Below, piece by piece: positions 31,529-39,091 of a stretch of DNA of 64,000 bases (position 1 is the stretch's first letter; the number at the start of each line of letters is the position of its first letter). Under the pieces are notes generated by a model. That model was given only the letters and a program-made list of their open reading frames with translations. It had not been told where the DNA came from and made no database searches. The position numbers and the translations under genes are program-made. Source of the DNA: a virus; IMG/VR virus record IMGVR_UViG_3300036781_000275, positions 1-64,000 of that record; one strand, 5' to 3'.

Positions 31529-31896
31529 CTTTTCCTCACGGTGTCGATCGGGATCACGTACACTTCGACCGCGTGCACGGGGAGCTGCGCGGCCGGCACG
31601 TGATAGTCGCCGTGGTTCCACTTGGCCACCTCGCTCGATGCGCGCCGCTGCGTGAGTAGATTACTCGTCATCTCGCCGCGTGCGTTCACGAGCACATACG
31701 CGTTCGCCAGCGGCACCGGGTCGATCGGCGTCGCCGGCGCTGCTCGCGGTAGATGCCAGCCAGAGATCGCCAACGCGCTCAGCACCATCACGAGCGCGAT
31801 TACCGTCTTCAGGGCGAACCAGTACGCGACGTCGCGCGTCTCGGCGCGTTTGCTTGCTCGGATCTCGCCTGTTGTCATTCTTCGCGCCCACGTCAT
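31525..31896 (-). CDS. membrane protein with one transmembrane helix
   Basis: 123 residues (MTWARRMTTGEIRASKRAET). Residues about 27-47 (FALKTVIALVMVLSALAISG) form a hydrophobic helix with positive charges before it, so the N-terminus is likely cytoplasmic. The remainder is soluble. No signal cleavage site. Its role could be inner-membrane accessory or superinfection functions. ATGA-coupled. Confidence 0.6.
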   Translation of the reverse strand: MTWARRMTTGEIRASKRAETRDVAYWFALKTVIALVMVLSALAISGWHLPRAAPATPIDPVPLANAYVLVNARGEMTSNLLTQRRASSEVAKWNHGDYHVPAAQLPVHAVEVYVIPIDTVRKR

Positions 31897-32174
31897 GCCT
31901 CACCTCGCTTGAGTGCGACCACATACGCGTCGAATTCCTTGCTGATCTGATCCATCCACTGGAGATCGAAGTCGGTGGGCTCGGTGCCCGCATCCACGCC
32001 GCCCACGAGCATCGAGAACATGGTCAGCGCGCCTGTGTAGAACGCGCGGCGCATTTCAGTTTGTTGCCCGATCGGTGCGCGCGCTAACTGAATCGCTTGG
32101 AAGAAATCGTCCCATTGCTCGCGCACCGTGGTGCGTTCGCGTGGCGGGATGCCTTCGACGGGTTGTTGGCTCAC
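31893..32174 (-). CDS. hypothetical helical protein
   Basis: 93 residues (VSQQPVEGIPPRERTTVREQ) from a GTG overlapping the upstream stop (GTGA). Helices DDFFQAIQLARAPIG and MRRAFYTGALTMFSMLVGGV follow. No family recognised. Confidence 0.55.
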   Translation of the reverse strand: MSQQPVEGIPPRERTTVREQWDDFFQAIQLARAPIGQQTEMRRAFYTGALTMFSMLVGGVDAGTEPTDFDLQWMDQISKEFDAYVVALKRGEA

Positions 32175-32383
32175 AGCCCGGCTCCCTGTTCGATGCCGCG
32201 CACGATCCAGTATTCGCGCAACGCTTCGCCCGTCAGATGCCGCGACGGATCCTGCGGCGTCCAGTCTTCCGCGCGGTTGCGATACGTGCGGTCTTCGCGC
32301 GCCGGCCGAGTCGCCAGTACCCACCGTGCGCCCAGCGCGATATACGCGAGCAGGAGCGCCCACGCCACCACATGCGCGGTCAT
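32171..32383 (-). CDS. small membrane-anchored protein
   Basis: 70 residues (MTAHVVAWALLLAYIALGAR). A short N-terminal hydrophobic helix (3-19), then RTYRNRAEDWTPQDPSRH. Likely an inner-membrane anchored small protein. ATGA-coupled to the upstream gene. Confidence 0.55.
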   Translation of the reverse strand: MTAHVVAWALLLAYIALGARWVLATRPAREDRTYRNRAEDWTPQDPSRHLTGEALREYWIVRGIEQGAGL

Positions 32384-32628
32384 CGTAGCCCCCGCTCGAT
32401 TTGGGCCGTGTTGAGGGCACGCTGACTCTCCGCGGCCCAGTCGATGCCGTGCTCCTCCGCGAAATGCGCACAGTCGGCCAGCAGCGCACGGAACGGCTCC
32501 AGCTCGTCCGGGGTGTCACGCGGTCGCTCGATGAGCCCGCGCACCCGTCGCACCGCGGCGTCGGTGCGCGCCGCGATGCGTTGCCGCGCCCGGAACACCG
32601 ACGCGTGCGTCATCAGCACGCGTCTCAC
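32380..32628 (-). CDS. hypothetical helical protein
   Basis: 82 residues; the GTG at 32628 overlaps the upstream stop, an ATG at 32613 is the alternative. Contains RGLIERPRDTPDELEPFRAL and a helix HFAEEHGIDWAAESQRALN. No family recognised. Confidence 0.55.
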   Translation of the reverse strand: MRRVLMTHASVFRARQRIAARTDAAVRRVRGLIERPRDTPDELEPFRALLADCAHFAEEHGIDWAAESQRALNTAQIERGLR

Positions 32629-32873
32629 CGGCCGAGCGCCTTCACGGCTTCACGGTGCGCCTGTCGCATCGTGTTCGAGCGGTCCGCGAGCTTCTTGACG
32701 ATCGCGTCCAGCTCGCGCGCTAACTGCTCCTCTGGCCAGTTCAGCGCCTTGTTCAGGTTGCAGCACGTGCACGTCTCCACGCGCCGGTCGAGCGTCGCGA
32801 TGACCTGCTCCACCAGTTCGGCGGCCGTGTTCAGCTTGCCGGCGTTGACGCTGGCGACTCCAATGGCGCTCAT
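32625..32873 (-). CDS. hypothetical helical protein
   Basis: 82 residues (MSAIGVASVNAGKLNTAAEL). Helical throughout, with a CTCC pair in ETCTCCNLNKALNWPEEQLA. Begins one base after the upstream stop. Function unknown. Confidence 0.55.
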   Translation of the reverse strand: MSAIGVASVNAGKLNTAAELVEQVIATLDRRVETCTCCNLNKALNWPEEQLARELDAIVKKLADRSNTMRQAHREAVKALGR

Positions 32874-32874
32874 G

Positions 32875-33210
32875 TTACGAACCCTCCAGTTCGGCCAGTT
32901 TGTTTTTGATCTCGTCGACGTTGACGCCTGCCTCGATCTCCGGTTCTTCCTCGGCCGAGTCCGCGGCATCGCTCAGAATTTCCGCGGCGCGCTCGATGGC
33001 CTGCCCGTTGTCGCCCTGCTGCAACCCCTCGCTCATGTTGTTAAACTTTTCCTGCTCGGCGTCAGCGAGATCCCGCAACGCGCCGCCGCATTCGTCCTTG
33101 ATGCGCTCGTTGACCGTTTCGATCTGCTCGACGAGCTTCGCGCGCGCCGCGGCTAGCTCGGTCAGCTTGCCTACGATGTCTTCCACCTGCTTCCGGTCTG
33201 CCTGATTCAT
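32875..33210 (-). CDS. acidic coiled-coil protein
   Basis: 111 residues (MNQADRKQVEDIVGKLTELA). Two helical heptad stretches separated by GALRDLADAEQEKFN, ending in acidic NVDEIKNKLAELEGS. A leader with GGAGTCAAC precedes the ATG. Probably a small oligomer. Function unknown. Confidence 0.6.
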   Translation of the reverse strand: MNQADRKQVEDIVGKLTELAAARAKLVEQIETVNERIKDECGGALRDLADAEQEKFNNMSEGLQQGDNGQAIERAAEILSDAADSAEEEPEIEAGVNVDEIKNKLAELEGS

Positions 33211-33241
33211 GGTCGTTGACTCCTCGTTGTGAGTGTGTGGG

Positions 33242-33475
33242 TTACATCACGCAGTTGATGCACAGCTCGTCGTCTTTGTAGCTCAGATCTCCGCCGCACT
33301 TTGTGCAGAGGCGGCCCATTTCGTCGGCAATCTCCGTTAGTGCTTGCGCGCAGAATCTGAGATCGGCCCGGCACCCTGTGCTCGCATCGGCGTCGCTCGC
33401 TTCACCGACACTGAGCTGGTGCATGACGCCCTCAATCCGGCCGGCCCAGTTCTGGCGCTTGTTGTTCCCGTTCAT
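33242..33475 (-). CDS. small zinc-ribbon protein
   Basis: 77 residues (MNGNNKRQNWAGRIEGVMHQ). C-terminal CTKCGGDLSYKDDELCINC is a clear CxxC...CxxC zinc ribbon. The N-terminal part is helical. No transmembrane segment. Function unknown. Confidence 0.65.
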   Translation of the reverse strand: MNGNNKRQNWAGRIEGVMHQLSVGEASDADASTGCRADLRFCAQALTEIADEMGRLCTKCGGDLSYKDDELCINCVM

Positions 33476-33711
33476 GATCGCGCCGCCTTGCGCGCCGCGG
33501 CGCGCTGTTTCCGTTCACTGGTCTTGCGTCGCTTCTCGGCGTAGATGTGCAGCCGCACCGCTTCGAGCAGCGCCTGCCCGTACGGGAGCAAGTACGCCGT
33601 ACGCCGACCGCGCTCGCGCAACCAGATGCCTTCCGGGGCCATCGCGACCACAAGTGGCGTGTGCGCGAGCGTGAGGACCTTCCGCTTCACGGGCTTCGTG
33701 ATGTCGATCAT
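33472..33711 (-). CDS. small basic hypothetical protein
   Basis: 79 residues (MIDITKPVKRKVLTLAHTPL). A beta region (VVAMAPEGIWLRERGRRTAY) followed by an Arg/Lys-rich helix (EKRRKTSERKQRAAARKAAR), probably binding nucleic acid. The ATG overlaps the upstream stop. Confidence 0.6.
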   Translation of the reverse strand: MIDITKPVKRKVLTLAHTPLVVAMAPEGIWLRERGRRTAYLLPYGQALLEAVRLHIYAEKRRKTSERKQRAAARKAARS

Positions 33712-33914
33712 CGCGCGCCCGCCCCAGTCATTTCTCCGGCGAAAGCGAACCATTCGTTGACAACAGCGGCCGTCGCTGGCTCGCTTGCATCGTATTCGGC
33801 GACCGCCGCAAACACCATGTCGTTGAGTGCGCGCATGACGCGTGCGCATGACACCGGGTTCGCTTCGTTGCTGGTCCGCGCAAAGTGCGCGTCGAACTGT
33901 GCTCTGGTCATCAT
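33708..33914 (-). CDS. small hypothetical protein, first gene under promoter-operator c
   Basis: 68 residues (MMTRAQFDAHFARTSNEANP). Helical, ending EWFAFAGEMTGAGAR. Located right after promoter-operator c and its conserved leader (CTTCCAACGCGGAGTCAATG). Function unknown. Confidence 0.6.
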   Translation of the reverse strand: MMTRAQFDAHFARTSNEANPVSCARVMRALNDMVFAAVAEYDASEPATAAVVNEWFAFAGEMTGAGAR

Positions 33915-33955
33915 TGACTCCGCGTTGGAAGTGTCAAGAGTGCTGCTCTGCCATA

Positions 33956-33983
33956 AGCCTAACGCCTGTTAGCTCGGTGTCAA
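33956..33983 (-). promoter_or_regulatory. regulon promoter-operator c
   Basis: TTGACA, 16-bp spacer, TAGGCT. The palindrome CTAACGCCTGTTAG lies at 33959-33972. It drives the operon of small genes from 33914 leftward. Confidence 0.75.
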
Positions 33984-34802
33984 GTGCTCGGTTTCCGTCG
34001 CGCCGCCCAGAAATGACTCGTACCCGTCCGCCGACTCCGCCGGCCGTTCCTGCTCGGTCAGGCATGCCGGGAGCGCTTCCCTGCGCCCGCACCACTGGCC
34101 GCCACTCCAGCGGAACCCAGCGGCCTTCAGGGCGTCCAAGGTCGCCCGCGCCGGCTTCTCGGCGAAAGTGACTGCGCAGTACTCCGCGCCGCCCGTGATC
34201 GTGAACCCGTTCGGCGCGTCTTCCGCGGCGGCCGTGCGCTGCTGGCGCGCCTTGACTTCCCCGATTCGCTGCTCGGCCGTCTTGATCTTCGCGAGACGGT
34301 TCGAGAGTCGCGCCCGCGGCACCGGCTGTTTTTCCCAGCTATACGCGTCCGCAATCTGCGCATCGATCCGCGCGGCCGTCACGTCGTTCATGCCCGGATA
34401 CCCGACCATGGTCTTGTGTTTGCGCCACCACTGATTCAGCGCCTTGTCGCGCTCCTGTTCCGCGCGCAGCTCGACGACCTTCGCTTCGAGCTGCTCCACC
34501 GCGTCCGGGTCGTCGCTGAAGATGGTGCGGTCCAATTGGTCCGACAGCCCGTGCGCCCGACCGCGGTGATGCGCGGCCAGCTTCTGCTGGGCCACCGCCT
34601 TGTCCATGTTGCTCGCCATGCGATCGAGGTCGCGCCGGTGACGGCGCTCGGAGTGGTGACCCACGAGGATCGGCTGCCCGAGCGGGATCCCCGCGACCGC
34701 GCGGTGCGCTGCGTCGCTCGCGCGCTCTGAGCGCGCGTCAGCCTTCACGGCCCACTCCGCGCGTAGTGCCAGTTTCCTCTCCAGTCGCTCCCGTCGTGTC
34801 AT
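33969..34802 (-). CDS. DUF3560-type protein
   Basis: 277 residues (MTRRERLERKLALRAEWAVK). The highly charged N-terminal half contains DAAHRAVAGIPLGQPILVGH, then SERRHRRDLDRM, the hallmark of DUF3560 proteins from phages and mobile elements. The C-terminal half has DALKAAGFRWSGGQWCGRRE. Function of DUF3560 is unknown. Its stop lies 4 bases inside promoter-operator c. Confidence 0.75.
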   Translation of the reverse strand: MTRRERLERKLALRAEWAVKADARSERASDAAHRAVAGIPLGQPILVGHHSERRHRRDLDRMASNMDKAVAQQKLAAHHRGRAHGLSDQLDRTIFSDDPDAVEQLEAKVVELRAEQERDKALNQWWRKHKTMVGYPGMNDVTAARIDAQIADAYSWEKQPVPRARLSNRLAKIKTAEQRIGEVKARQQRTAAAEDAPNGFTITGGAEYCAVTFAEKPARATLDALKAAGFRWSGGQWCGRREALPACLTEQERPAESADGYESFLGGATETEHLTPS

Positions 34803-34840
34803 TGCTCGTTTTCTCCAGTAGTGAAAAGTTGACCGATGCT

Positions 34841-35008
34841 TCAGGCGTACCGCTCGTCGAGATTCGACGCGCGCTCGGCGTCATCGGGATTGCGCGCACT
34901 GATCCATTCCCGGCATTGCTGGCACGTGCCGTACCCGTGGTCGCGGCCGGGGTTGTGCGGCCTCGCATCGGCGAAGCGATGGCCGCAACAGCAACAGGAG
35001 TACGTCAC
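34841..35008 (-). CDS. small zinc-finger protein (55 aa)
   Basis: 55 residues (VTYSCCCCGHRFADARPHNP) from a GTG overlapping the upstream stop (GTGA). CCCCGH and later CQQCREW form a metal site. The acidic tail (PDDAERASNLDERYA) follows. Function unknown. Confidence 0.6.
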   Translation of the reverse strand: MTYSCCCCGHRFADARPHNPGRDHGYGTCQQCREWISARNPDDAERASNLDERYA

Positions 35009-35253
35009 GCCCGGTTTCTCCAGTCGGTGGCGGGGGTGAGCGTGGCGACGAAATCGCGCCACGCCGTGCGGTATTCGTCCTGTTCGATCGCCAACTCGTG
35101 CGCCACTTCGACCGGCCAGTGTCGCGGCCACGGCCCGTACAGCGCGGCGAGCGCGTGCCCGATGAAAAATTGTCGACACCCCGTGACTTCGCGCTCGCCG
35201 CGCCATGTGAATTCCGAAGTGAACAGCAGCGCCGACGACAGTGCGCTTTGCAT
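35005..35253 (-). CDS. hypothetical protein
   Basis: 82 residues (MQSALSSALLFTSEFTWRGE). Helical with aromatic FFIGHALAALYGPWPRHWPV. No family recognised. Coupled by a GTGA junction to the zinc-finger gene downstream. Confidence 0.55.
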   Translation of the reverse strand: MQSALSSALLFTSEFTWRGEREVTGCRQFFIGHALAALYGPWPRHWPVEVAHELAIEQDEYRTAWRDFVATLTPATDWRNRA

Positions 35254-35268
35254 GTGCGTCGCTCCGGG

Positions 35269-35751
35269 TTAGATGCGTTTCGCGCAGACTGGCCCGATGC
35301 CAGCCGCGACCGATTTCGCATCCTTCAGGAGCGCGCCGCAAACACAGCAGACTCCGTACTGGATCCCGAATGCTTTCGCCTGCTCCAGTGTCACGCGTTC
35401 CGTCGCGGTGAGCCGATAGATCGCGCCGGCCGCATAGCGGAATTCCCACTGCACGGTTTCGCCGTTCTCGGTGAGGCGGTCGCCGCCGATCGCGACGAGT
35501 TCCTTCGCGTAAAGGTTGCCGCTTTCCTTCGAGCGCTGGACCTTGAAAAGTCGCGCGTCCGCCGTGCGGTAAATGCCCGGCTCGGTCACTGGATCCGGCG
35601 CGGCTGGCGGAAGCGTCGCGAGTAAGCGCTCAATGATCGCGCTCGCATCGCGTTTCGTGAGCGGCTCGGCGGCCGTCACGGTGCCGCGTCCCTGTGCGAC
35701 GAGTTTCCCGATGAAAGCGCGCTGGTTCGTGGTGGCGAGTTCGAATGTCAT
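35269..35751 (-). CDS. DUF6011-like protein
   Basis: 160 residues (MTFELATTNQRAFIGKLVAQ). The C-terminal segment YGVCCVCGALLKDAKSVAAG with the final GPVCAKRI gives a four-Cys pattern common in phage proteins of this type (DUF6011-like). The N-terminal part has helix-strand ELVAIGGDRLTENG. First gene under promoter-operator d. Confidence 0.6.
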   Translation of the reverse strand: MTFELATTNQRAFIGKLVAQGRGTVTAAEPLTKRDASAIIERLLATLPPAAPDPVTEPGIYRTADARLFKVQRSKESGNLYAKELVAIGGDRLTENGETVQWEFRYAAGAIYRLTATERVTLEQAKAFGIQYGVCCVCGALLKDAKSVAAGIGPVCAKRI

Positions 35752-35805
35752 GGCCCTTTGTCTCCGCGTTGGAAGATGATTTGTTTAGCCCTGCCCGATG
35801 CCTCA

Positions 35806-35833
35806 AGCCTAACGGGTGTTAGGTCGGTGTCAA
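35806..35833 (-). promoter_or_regulatory. regulon promoter-operator d
   Basis: TTGACA, 16-bp spacer, TAGGCT. Palindrome CTAACGGGTGTTAG at 35809-35822. It faces 35751. Its downstream leader shares GGGCAGGGC with copies a, e and k. Confidence 0.75.
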
Positions 35834-35851
35834 GTGCCGTTGCGTGCTCGT

Positions 35852-36127
35852 TCAGTCTTGCGCGATTGCGCCCGGCGTATCTTGCGGGAATTCCACGGCG
35901 GTCGTCTCATCGATGCCGGCCGCGTTGAGCATATCCAGCGCGCGCCCCGCGTTCGCATTCTCGCATGCGCGCATGAGCCGGCGGCACAGTTTGCGCGTCG
36001 CCTTGTCCACGGTCGTGTCGATGGCGATCTCGCCGAAAAATGAACCGCAATCGTCGATCTCTTCCGCCGCGAGAAAAAGCCGCTGAAGTAGCGCGCTAAT
36101 GCGTTCCTGCGCCGTTGCCGTTGCCAT
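35852..36127 (-). CDS. hypothetical helical protein
   Basis: 91 residues (MATATAQERISALLQRLFLA). Helical, with RRLMRACENANAGRALDMLN. No family recognised. First gene under promoter-operator e and its GGAGACAAC leader. Confidence 0.6.
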   Translation of the reverse strand: MATATAQERISALLQRLFLAAEEIDDCGSFFGEIAIDTTVDKATRKLCRRLMRACENANAGRALDMLNAAGIDETTAVEFPQDTPGAIAQD

Positions 36128-36175
36128 GGTCGTTGTCTCCGCATTGGAAGAGTGTTGGCCCTGCCCGATGAGGTA

Positions 36176-36203
36176 AAGCTAACAGGTGTTAGATGCCTGT
36201 CAA
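36176..36203 (-). promoter_or_regulatory. regulon promoter-operator e
   Basis: TTGACA, 16-bp spacer, TAGCTT. Palindrome CTAACAGGTGTTAG at 36179-36192. The region 36130-36240 is near-identical to copies a and k, including TGTG...TTTTGCGTAAG upstream. Faces 36127. Confidence 0.75.
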
Positions 36204-36243
36204 GGGCTTACGCAAAACCTTCATTTTCACACAGTTAGCCCCG

Positions 36244-36825
36244 CTACTCGCGCTCGCGCCGGCGGTAGGCCATTTCCTGCCTCACCATCCGGTCAGGCAA
36301 TCGGAGACCGCGCGCCTGTGCGACCGCACGTAGCTGCCGCTCCAGCGCCGGCATGACGATCGCGTTCGCGGCGTTGCGCACGCGTTTGTACACGTGGGCG
36401 TTTGGGATCCGCTGATCTTTCGTCATCCACTCTGGCCGCCACCGCTTGTTGCCGATGTGCATCGAGAGCGCCGCCGCCGCGGACACCGAGCGCCGCTTAC
36501 CGGCCTCGCAATGCACCACGAGTCGCTTGGCGCGTCGATGCTGGAACGCGAACCGTGCGATCTCGTTCGCATCGATCACGCTGCACGCGTCGTCATGCTC
36601 GCCGTCGATGTCATCGAACTTCAGCCGCAACAGGTCGTGCCAGCCCTCGCAGAGCACTGGATCCGGCGCGCTCTTCGAGACGATCGAAATGATCACGTGA
36701 TCTGCGCCCGGAATGAAGGTGCGCGCCTCGACCAGACCGCACGTGACGATCTCGGGGAACGGACGCGGCGCGTCCAAGAATTGTTGCAGCGCATGCGCGG
36801 CGTTCACGGCGTCTTTTTTGTTCAT
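36244..36825 (-). CDS. tyrosine/dual-specificity phosphatase-like protein
   Basis: 193 residues (MNKKDAVNAAHALQQFLDAP). Residues around 100-108 (VVHCEAGKRRSVS) give the catalytic HC(x)5R signature, here HCEAGKRRS with the usual Ser/Thr after Arg. The rest is a Rossmann-like core with a Lys-rich C-terminal helix. Targets unknown; phosphatases of this class may act on nucleotides, RNA 5' ends or proteins. It precedes operator e and follows the DUF1643 gene (ATGA junction). Confidence 0.68.
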   Translation of the reverse strand: MNKKDAVNAAHALQQFLDAPRPFPEIVTCGLVEARTFIPGADHVIISIVSKSAPDPVLCEGWHDLLRLKFDDIDGEHDDACSVIDANEIARFAFQHRRAKRLVVHCEAGKRRSVSAAAALSMHIGNKRWRPEWMTKDQRIPNAHVYKRVRNAANAIVMPALERQLRAVAQARGLRLPDRMVRQEMAYRRRERE

Positions 36826-37319
36826 AGCTCGAACGGGAGAAACGGTTGAGTTTTCGACACGTATAGCGGGTGTCGCGGGTTGCCGCTCTTCGTGAGTCCC
36901 AAACAGTGCACGGCGCGATTCGCGTGGCCGTCGCGGATCAGCGCGCTGACCGCGCGGTGTCGATCCTTGAACGTGCCGAGATCGCCCCACGCGACGACGG
37001 TAATTGCCTGCTCGTTGTGAATGAACCGGAGCAAGTTGTCGTCATTCGCCGGCCCCACGGGATCGGGGTGGCCGTGCAAATACGTCGGGTCCGTCGAGCG
37101 CAGCGCGAACAGGTTGAGCATGACGAGTCGCCGGCATTGCTCGCGAATCGCGAAGCCGACACACCGCCTGATCGTCGGATCGTCGACGTGGCCGTCCGCG
37201 GTGGACGGATTGAATCCGATCACGACGAGTGTTGGGCCGGGCGCAAGGCGCAGATCGCGCCAGAGCTGATACCGATACCGCTTGCACGGCGACAGGAGCG
37301 CGCCGCTCCCGAAATACAT
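36822..37319 (-). CDS. DUF1643 protein
   Basis: 165 residues (MYFGSGALLSPCKRYRYQLW). LVVIGFNPSTADGHVDDPTI and LVMLNLFALRSTDPTYLHG are the hallmarks of DUF1643 phage and plasmid proteins. The C-terminus has CLGLTKSGNPRHPLYVSKTQ, also typical. Role unknown. A GTG at 37331 is the alternative start. Confidence 0.85.
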   Translation of the reverse strand: MYFGSGALLSPCKRYRYQLWRDLRLAPGPTLVVIGFNPSTADGHVDDPTIRRCVGFAIREQCRRLVMLNLFALRSTDPTYLHGHPDPVGPANDDNLLRFIHNEQAITVVAWGDLGTFKDRHRAVSALIRDGHANRAVHCLGLTKSGNPRHPLYVSKTQPFLPFEL

Positions 37320-37327
37320 GGACGGTT

Positions 37328-37771
37328 TCACCGGGGCCGCGGCTCGCGCGTCGCGTTGAGATGATCCCTGACCAACGTATCGGGAATGTCGAAGAGCCCT
37401 TGCCTGCCCTTGTACGGGATCGGGTGCGTGAGCAACACGAAATGCGAGAACATCCACGCCCACCGATCGTCGTCGTAGTTGCCGAGTAACAGCTCGGTTG
37501 GGCTCAAGCTATCACGGATCGTTTCGACGCGAACGCAACCGTCGAGCTGCGCCAACGCGACGATCGCCCCCAGTGGCACCGTGTGTATGGTGAGCGGCGC
37601 GAGCAACTTCGCGATTTCTGGCCGTTCCGCGAACGCTCGCTCCTCGCGCTGGAATCGTTGCGCAGCGTGAATCGCAATGGCCCCGCGGTGCCGGGTGGAC
37701 CAGTGCCGGGTCTCGTTGCGTTTGATCCCGATCAACGATGCCCACGGTTGCCAGAGCGAGATCGCTTTCAT
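37328..37771 (-). CDS. ASCH-domain protein
   Basis: 147 residues (MKAISLWQPWASLIGIKRNE). ISLWQPWASLI, ETRHWSTRHRGAIAIHAAQR and GAIVALAQLDGCV match ASCH/EVE-like PUA folds that bind RNA or modified bases. A family member linked to base recognition is consistent with a modified-DNA phage, but this is inference. Stop overlaps the next start. Confidence 0.8.
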   Translation of the reverse strand: MKAISLWQPWASLIGIKRNETRHWSTRHRGAIAIHAAQRFQREERAFAERPEIAKLLAPLTIHTVPLGAIVALAQLDGCVRVETIRDSLSPTELLLGNYDDDRWAWMFSHFVLLTHPIPYKGRQGLFDIPDTLVRDHLNATREPRPR

Positions 37772-38079
37772 CGCGCCGGCCGTTTCGGCGGCGAAGTGAA
37801 ATGCTGGCTGTAGAAATTCTTCAGCTTCGGGTTAGCGCCGATCAATGCGTGCACGCGAGTGATCGCTTGCTCCACGTTGCCGATCTCCGTGAGCAACTGA
37901 TTGATGTTGTTCACGCCGTCCATTTCGTACGGGTTCCTTTTGCGCCAGCCGAACCGACTGATCTTCGAGCCGGCCACGATGACCTCAGCGCATTCTTCCA
38001 TGAGCTGCGTCAGCGCACGCCGCTCCGGCTCACTCACATCGCGCGCGAGTTTCCGGCGCTTGAATTGTTCTTCACCCAT
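37768..38079 (-). CDS. MazG-like nucleotide pyrophosphohydrolase
   Basis: 103 residues (MGEEQFKRRKLARDVSEPER). Residues 25-37 (LMEECAEVIVAGSK) supply the E-E-x-x-E helix, and NINQLLTEIGNVEQAI the second acidic helix (E-x-x-(N/D)), typical of all-alpha NTP pyrophosphatases. The usual D in the second motif is N here (GNVEQ). The substrate is uncertain. Such proteins adjust nucleotide pools. Confidence 0.6.
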   Translation of the reverse strand: MGEEQFKRRKLARDVSEPERRALTQLMEECAEVIVAGSKISRFGWRKRNPYEMDGVNNINQLLTEIGNVEQAITRVHALIGANPKLKNFYSQHFTSPPKRPAR

Positions 38080-38172
38080 TGCGCTTACCCCTTATCGTTG
38101 ATTGCCGCGCCCGCGGCCGCCGTGAGAATCCCCTCGACGCGCTTCACAAACTTCGGTTCGATCTTCGCGCGA

Positions 38173-38388
38173 TCATAGCGTCGGTTCCTCTGGGGGCAAA
38201 ATGCTCGCGATGGCGCGAAACCGCGCTGGCGTGAATTTGACTCGTTGCACTTCGGTCCACCGTCCGTTGATCACGCGATGGTAGAGCTTGCCGCCCTGAA
38301 AGCCCCACTCGCCCGTGCCGTCGTGGTGCGGATCCCTGATCGTATATTCGCGCCGGATGTAGAACATGCGCGGCCGTAACGGGCTCAC
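38173..38388 (-). CDS. hypothetical beta-rich protein
   Basis: 71 residues (VSPLRPRMFYIRREYTIRDP) from a GTG overlapping the upstream stop. Has GEWGFQGGKLYHRVINGRW, a strand-rich core. No family recognised. About 93 bases after it hold no supported gene. Confidence 0.55.
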   Translation of the reverse strand: MSPLRPRMFYIRREYTIRDPHHDGTGEWGFQGGKLYHRVINGRWTEVQRVKFTPARFRAIASILPPEEPTL

Positions 38389-38690
38389 TCGTCGTCTCCG
38401 TCGAGTACCACGTGGAAAATCGCCGTGTAGCACGCATCGCAGTGAAACGCGCCTCGATCTTTCTTTTTCTTCCCACAGATCACGCACCGGCCGCGGCGCA
38501 GATATTTGAGCGCGAGCGTGCGTGATCTGTTTTGCGGCGCATCGACCGGTAGCATCGCCTCGTCCTTGAGCAGCTCCGGCATGGAACGCTGAAGGATCCC
38601 GCCATGGTTCGCGCCTTCGCACGCGCAGTGGCAGCGCTGACCCGTCGCGGCCTCGCAGCGCGCTGCCCAGCCCTTCGAGCATTCAGCCAC
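38385..38690 (-). CDS. zinc-ribbon protein
   Basis: 101 residues (VAECSKGWAARCEAATGQRC). C-terminal CVICGKKKKDRGAFHCDAC gives a CxxC...CxxC ribbon. The N-terminal CHCACEGANHGG may be a second site. GTG start overlaps the upstream gene. Function unknown. Confidence 0.55.
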   Translation of the reverse strand: MAECSKGWAARCEAATGQRCHCACEGANHGGILQRSMPELLKDEAMLPVDAPQNRSRTLALKYLRRGRCVICGKKKKDRGAFHCDACYTAIFHVVLDGDDE

Positions 38691-39060
38691 CGGCCGTGCG
38701 GCCGATCCCCACGGCGCGCGCCTTGCGGATCGGTACGCGCTTTTTCTTCGTGGCGCGTTTGCCCGTGGCGGCCGTCGTCTCCGGGTCGGCCTCACGAATC
38801 ACGTAACAGCGGGTCTGCTCGTCGATCGATTCGGCGCGCGCGTACGTACCGTCATCGTGCTTGACCATGATCGCGTAGCCGCGCTTTTGCATGTCCTTCA
38901 GCATCTTGAGCGCGCGCTCAACGTCGACCTCGTTCTCGTCGCTGAACGTGACCTCGATGTCGCCCTCGCCCGTATTGAGCACGGACAGCATGCCCGTGAT
39001 GCCGGCGGGCAACGGTTCGCTGAGATCTTCGGCGCTGTCTACGATCATGCTCGCGGTCAT
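38683..39060 (-). CDS. hypothetical protein
   Basis: 125 residues (MTASMIVDSAEDLSEPLPAG). An acidic beta part (EGDIEVTFSDENEVDVERAL), then a Lys-rich end (KRATKKKRVPIRKARAVG), suggesting a basic tail. No family recognised. Confidence 0.55.
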   Translation of the reverse strand: MTASMIVDSAEDLSEPLPAGITGMLSVLNTGEGDIEVTFSDENEVDVERALKMLKDMQKRGYAIMVKHDDGTYARAESIDEQTRCYVIREADPETTAATGKRATKKKRVPIRKARAVGIGRTAGG

Positions 39061-39091
39061 TGCATCGCTCCGGTTAAATCGGGAATCGCGC

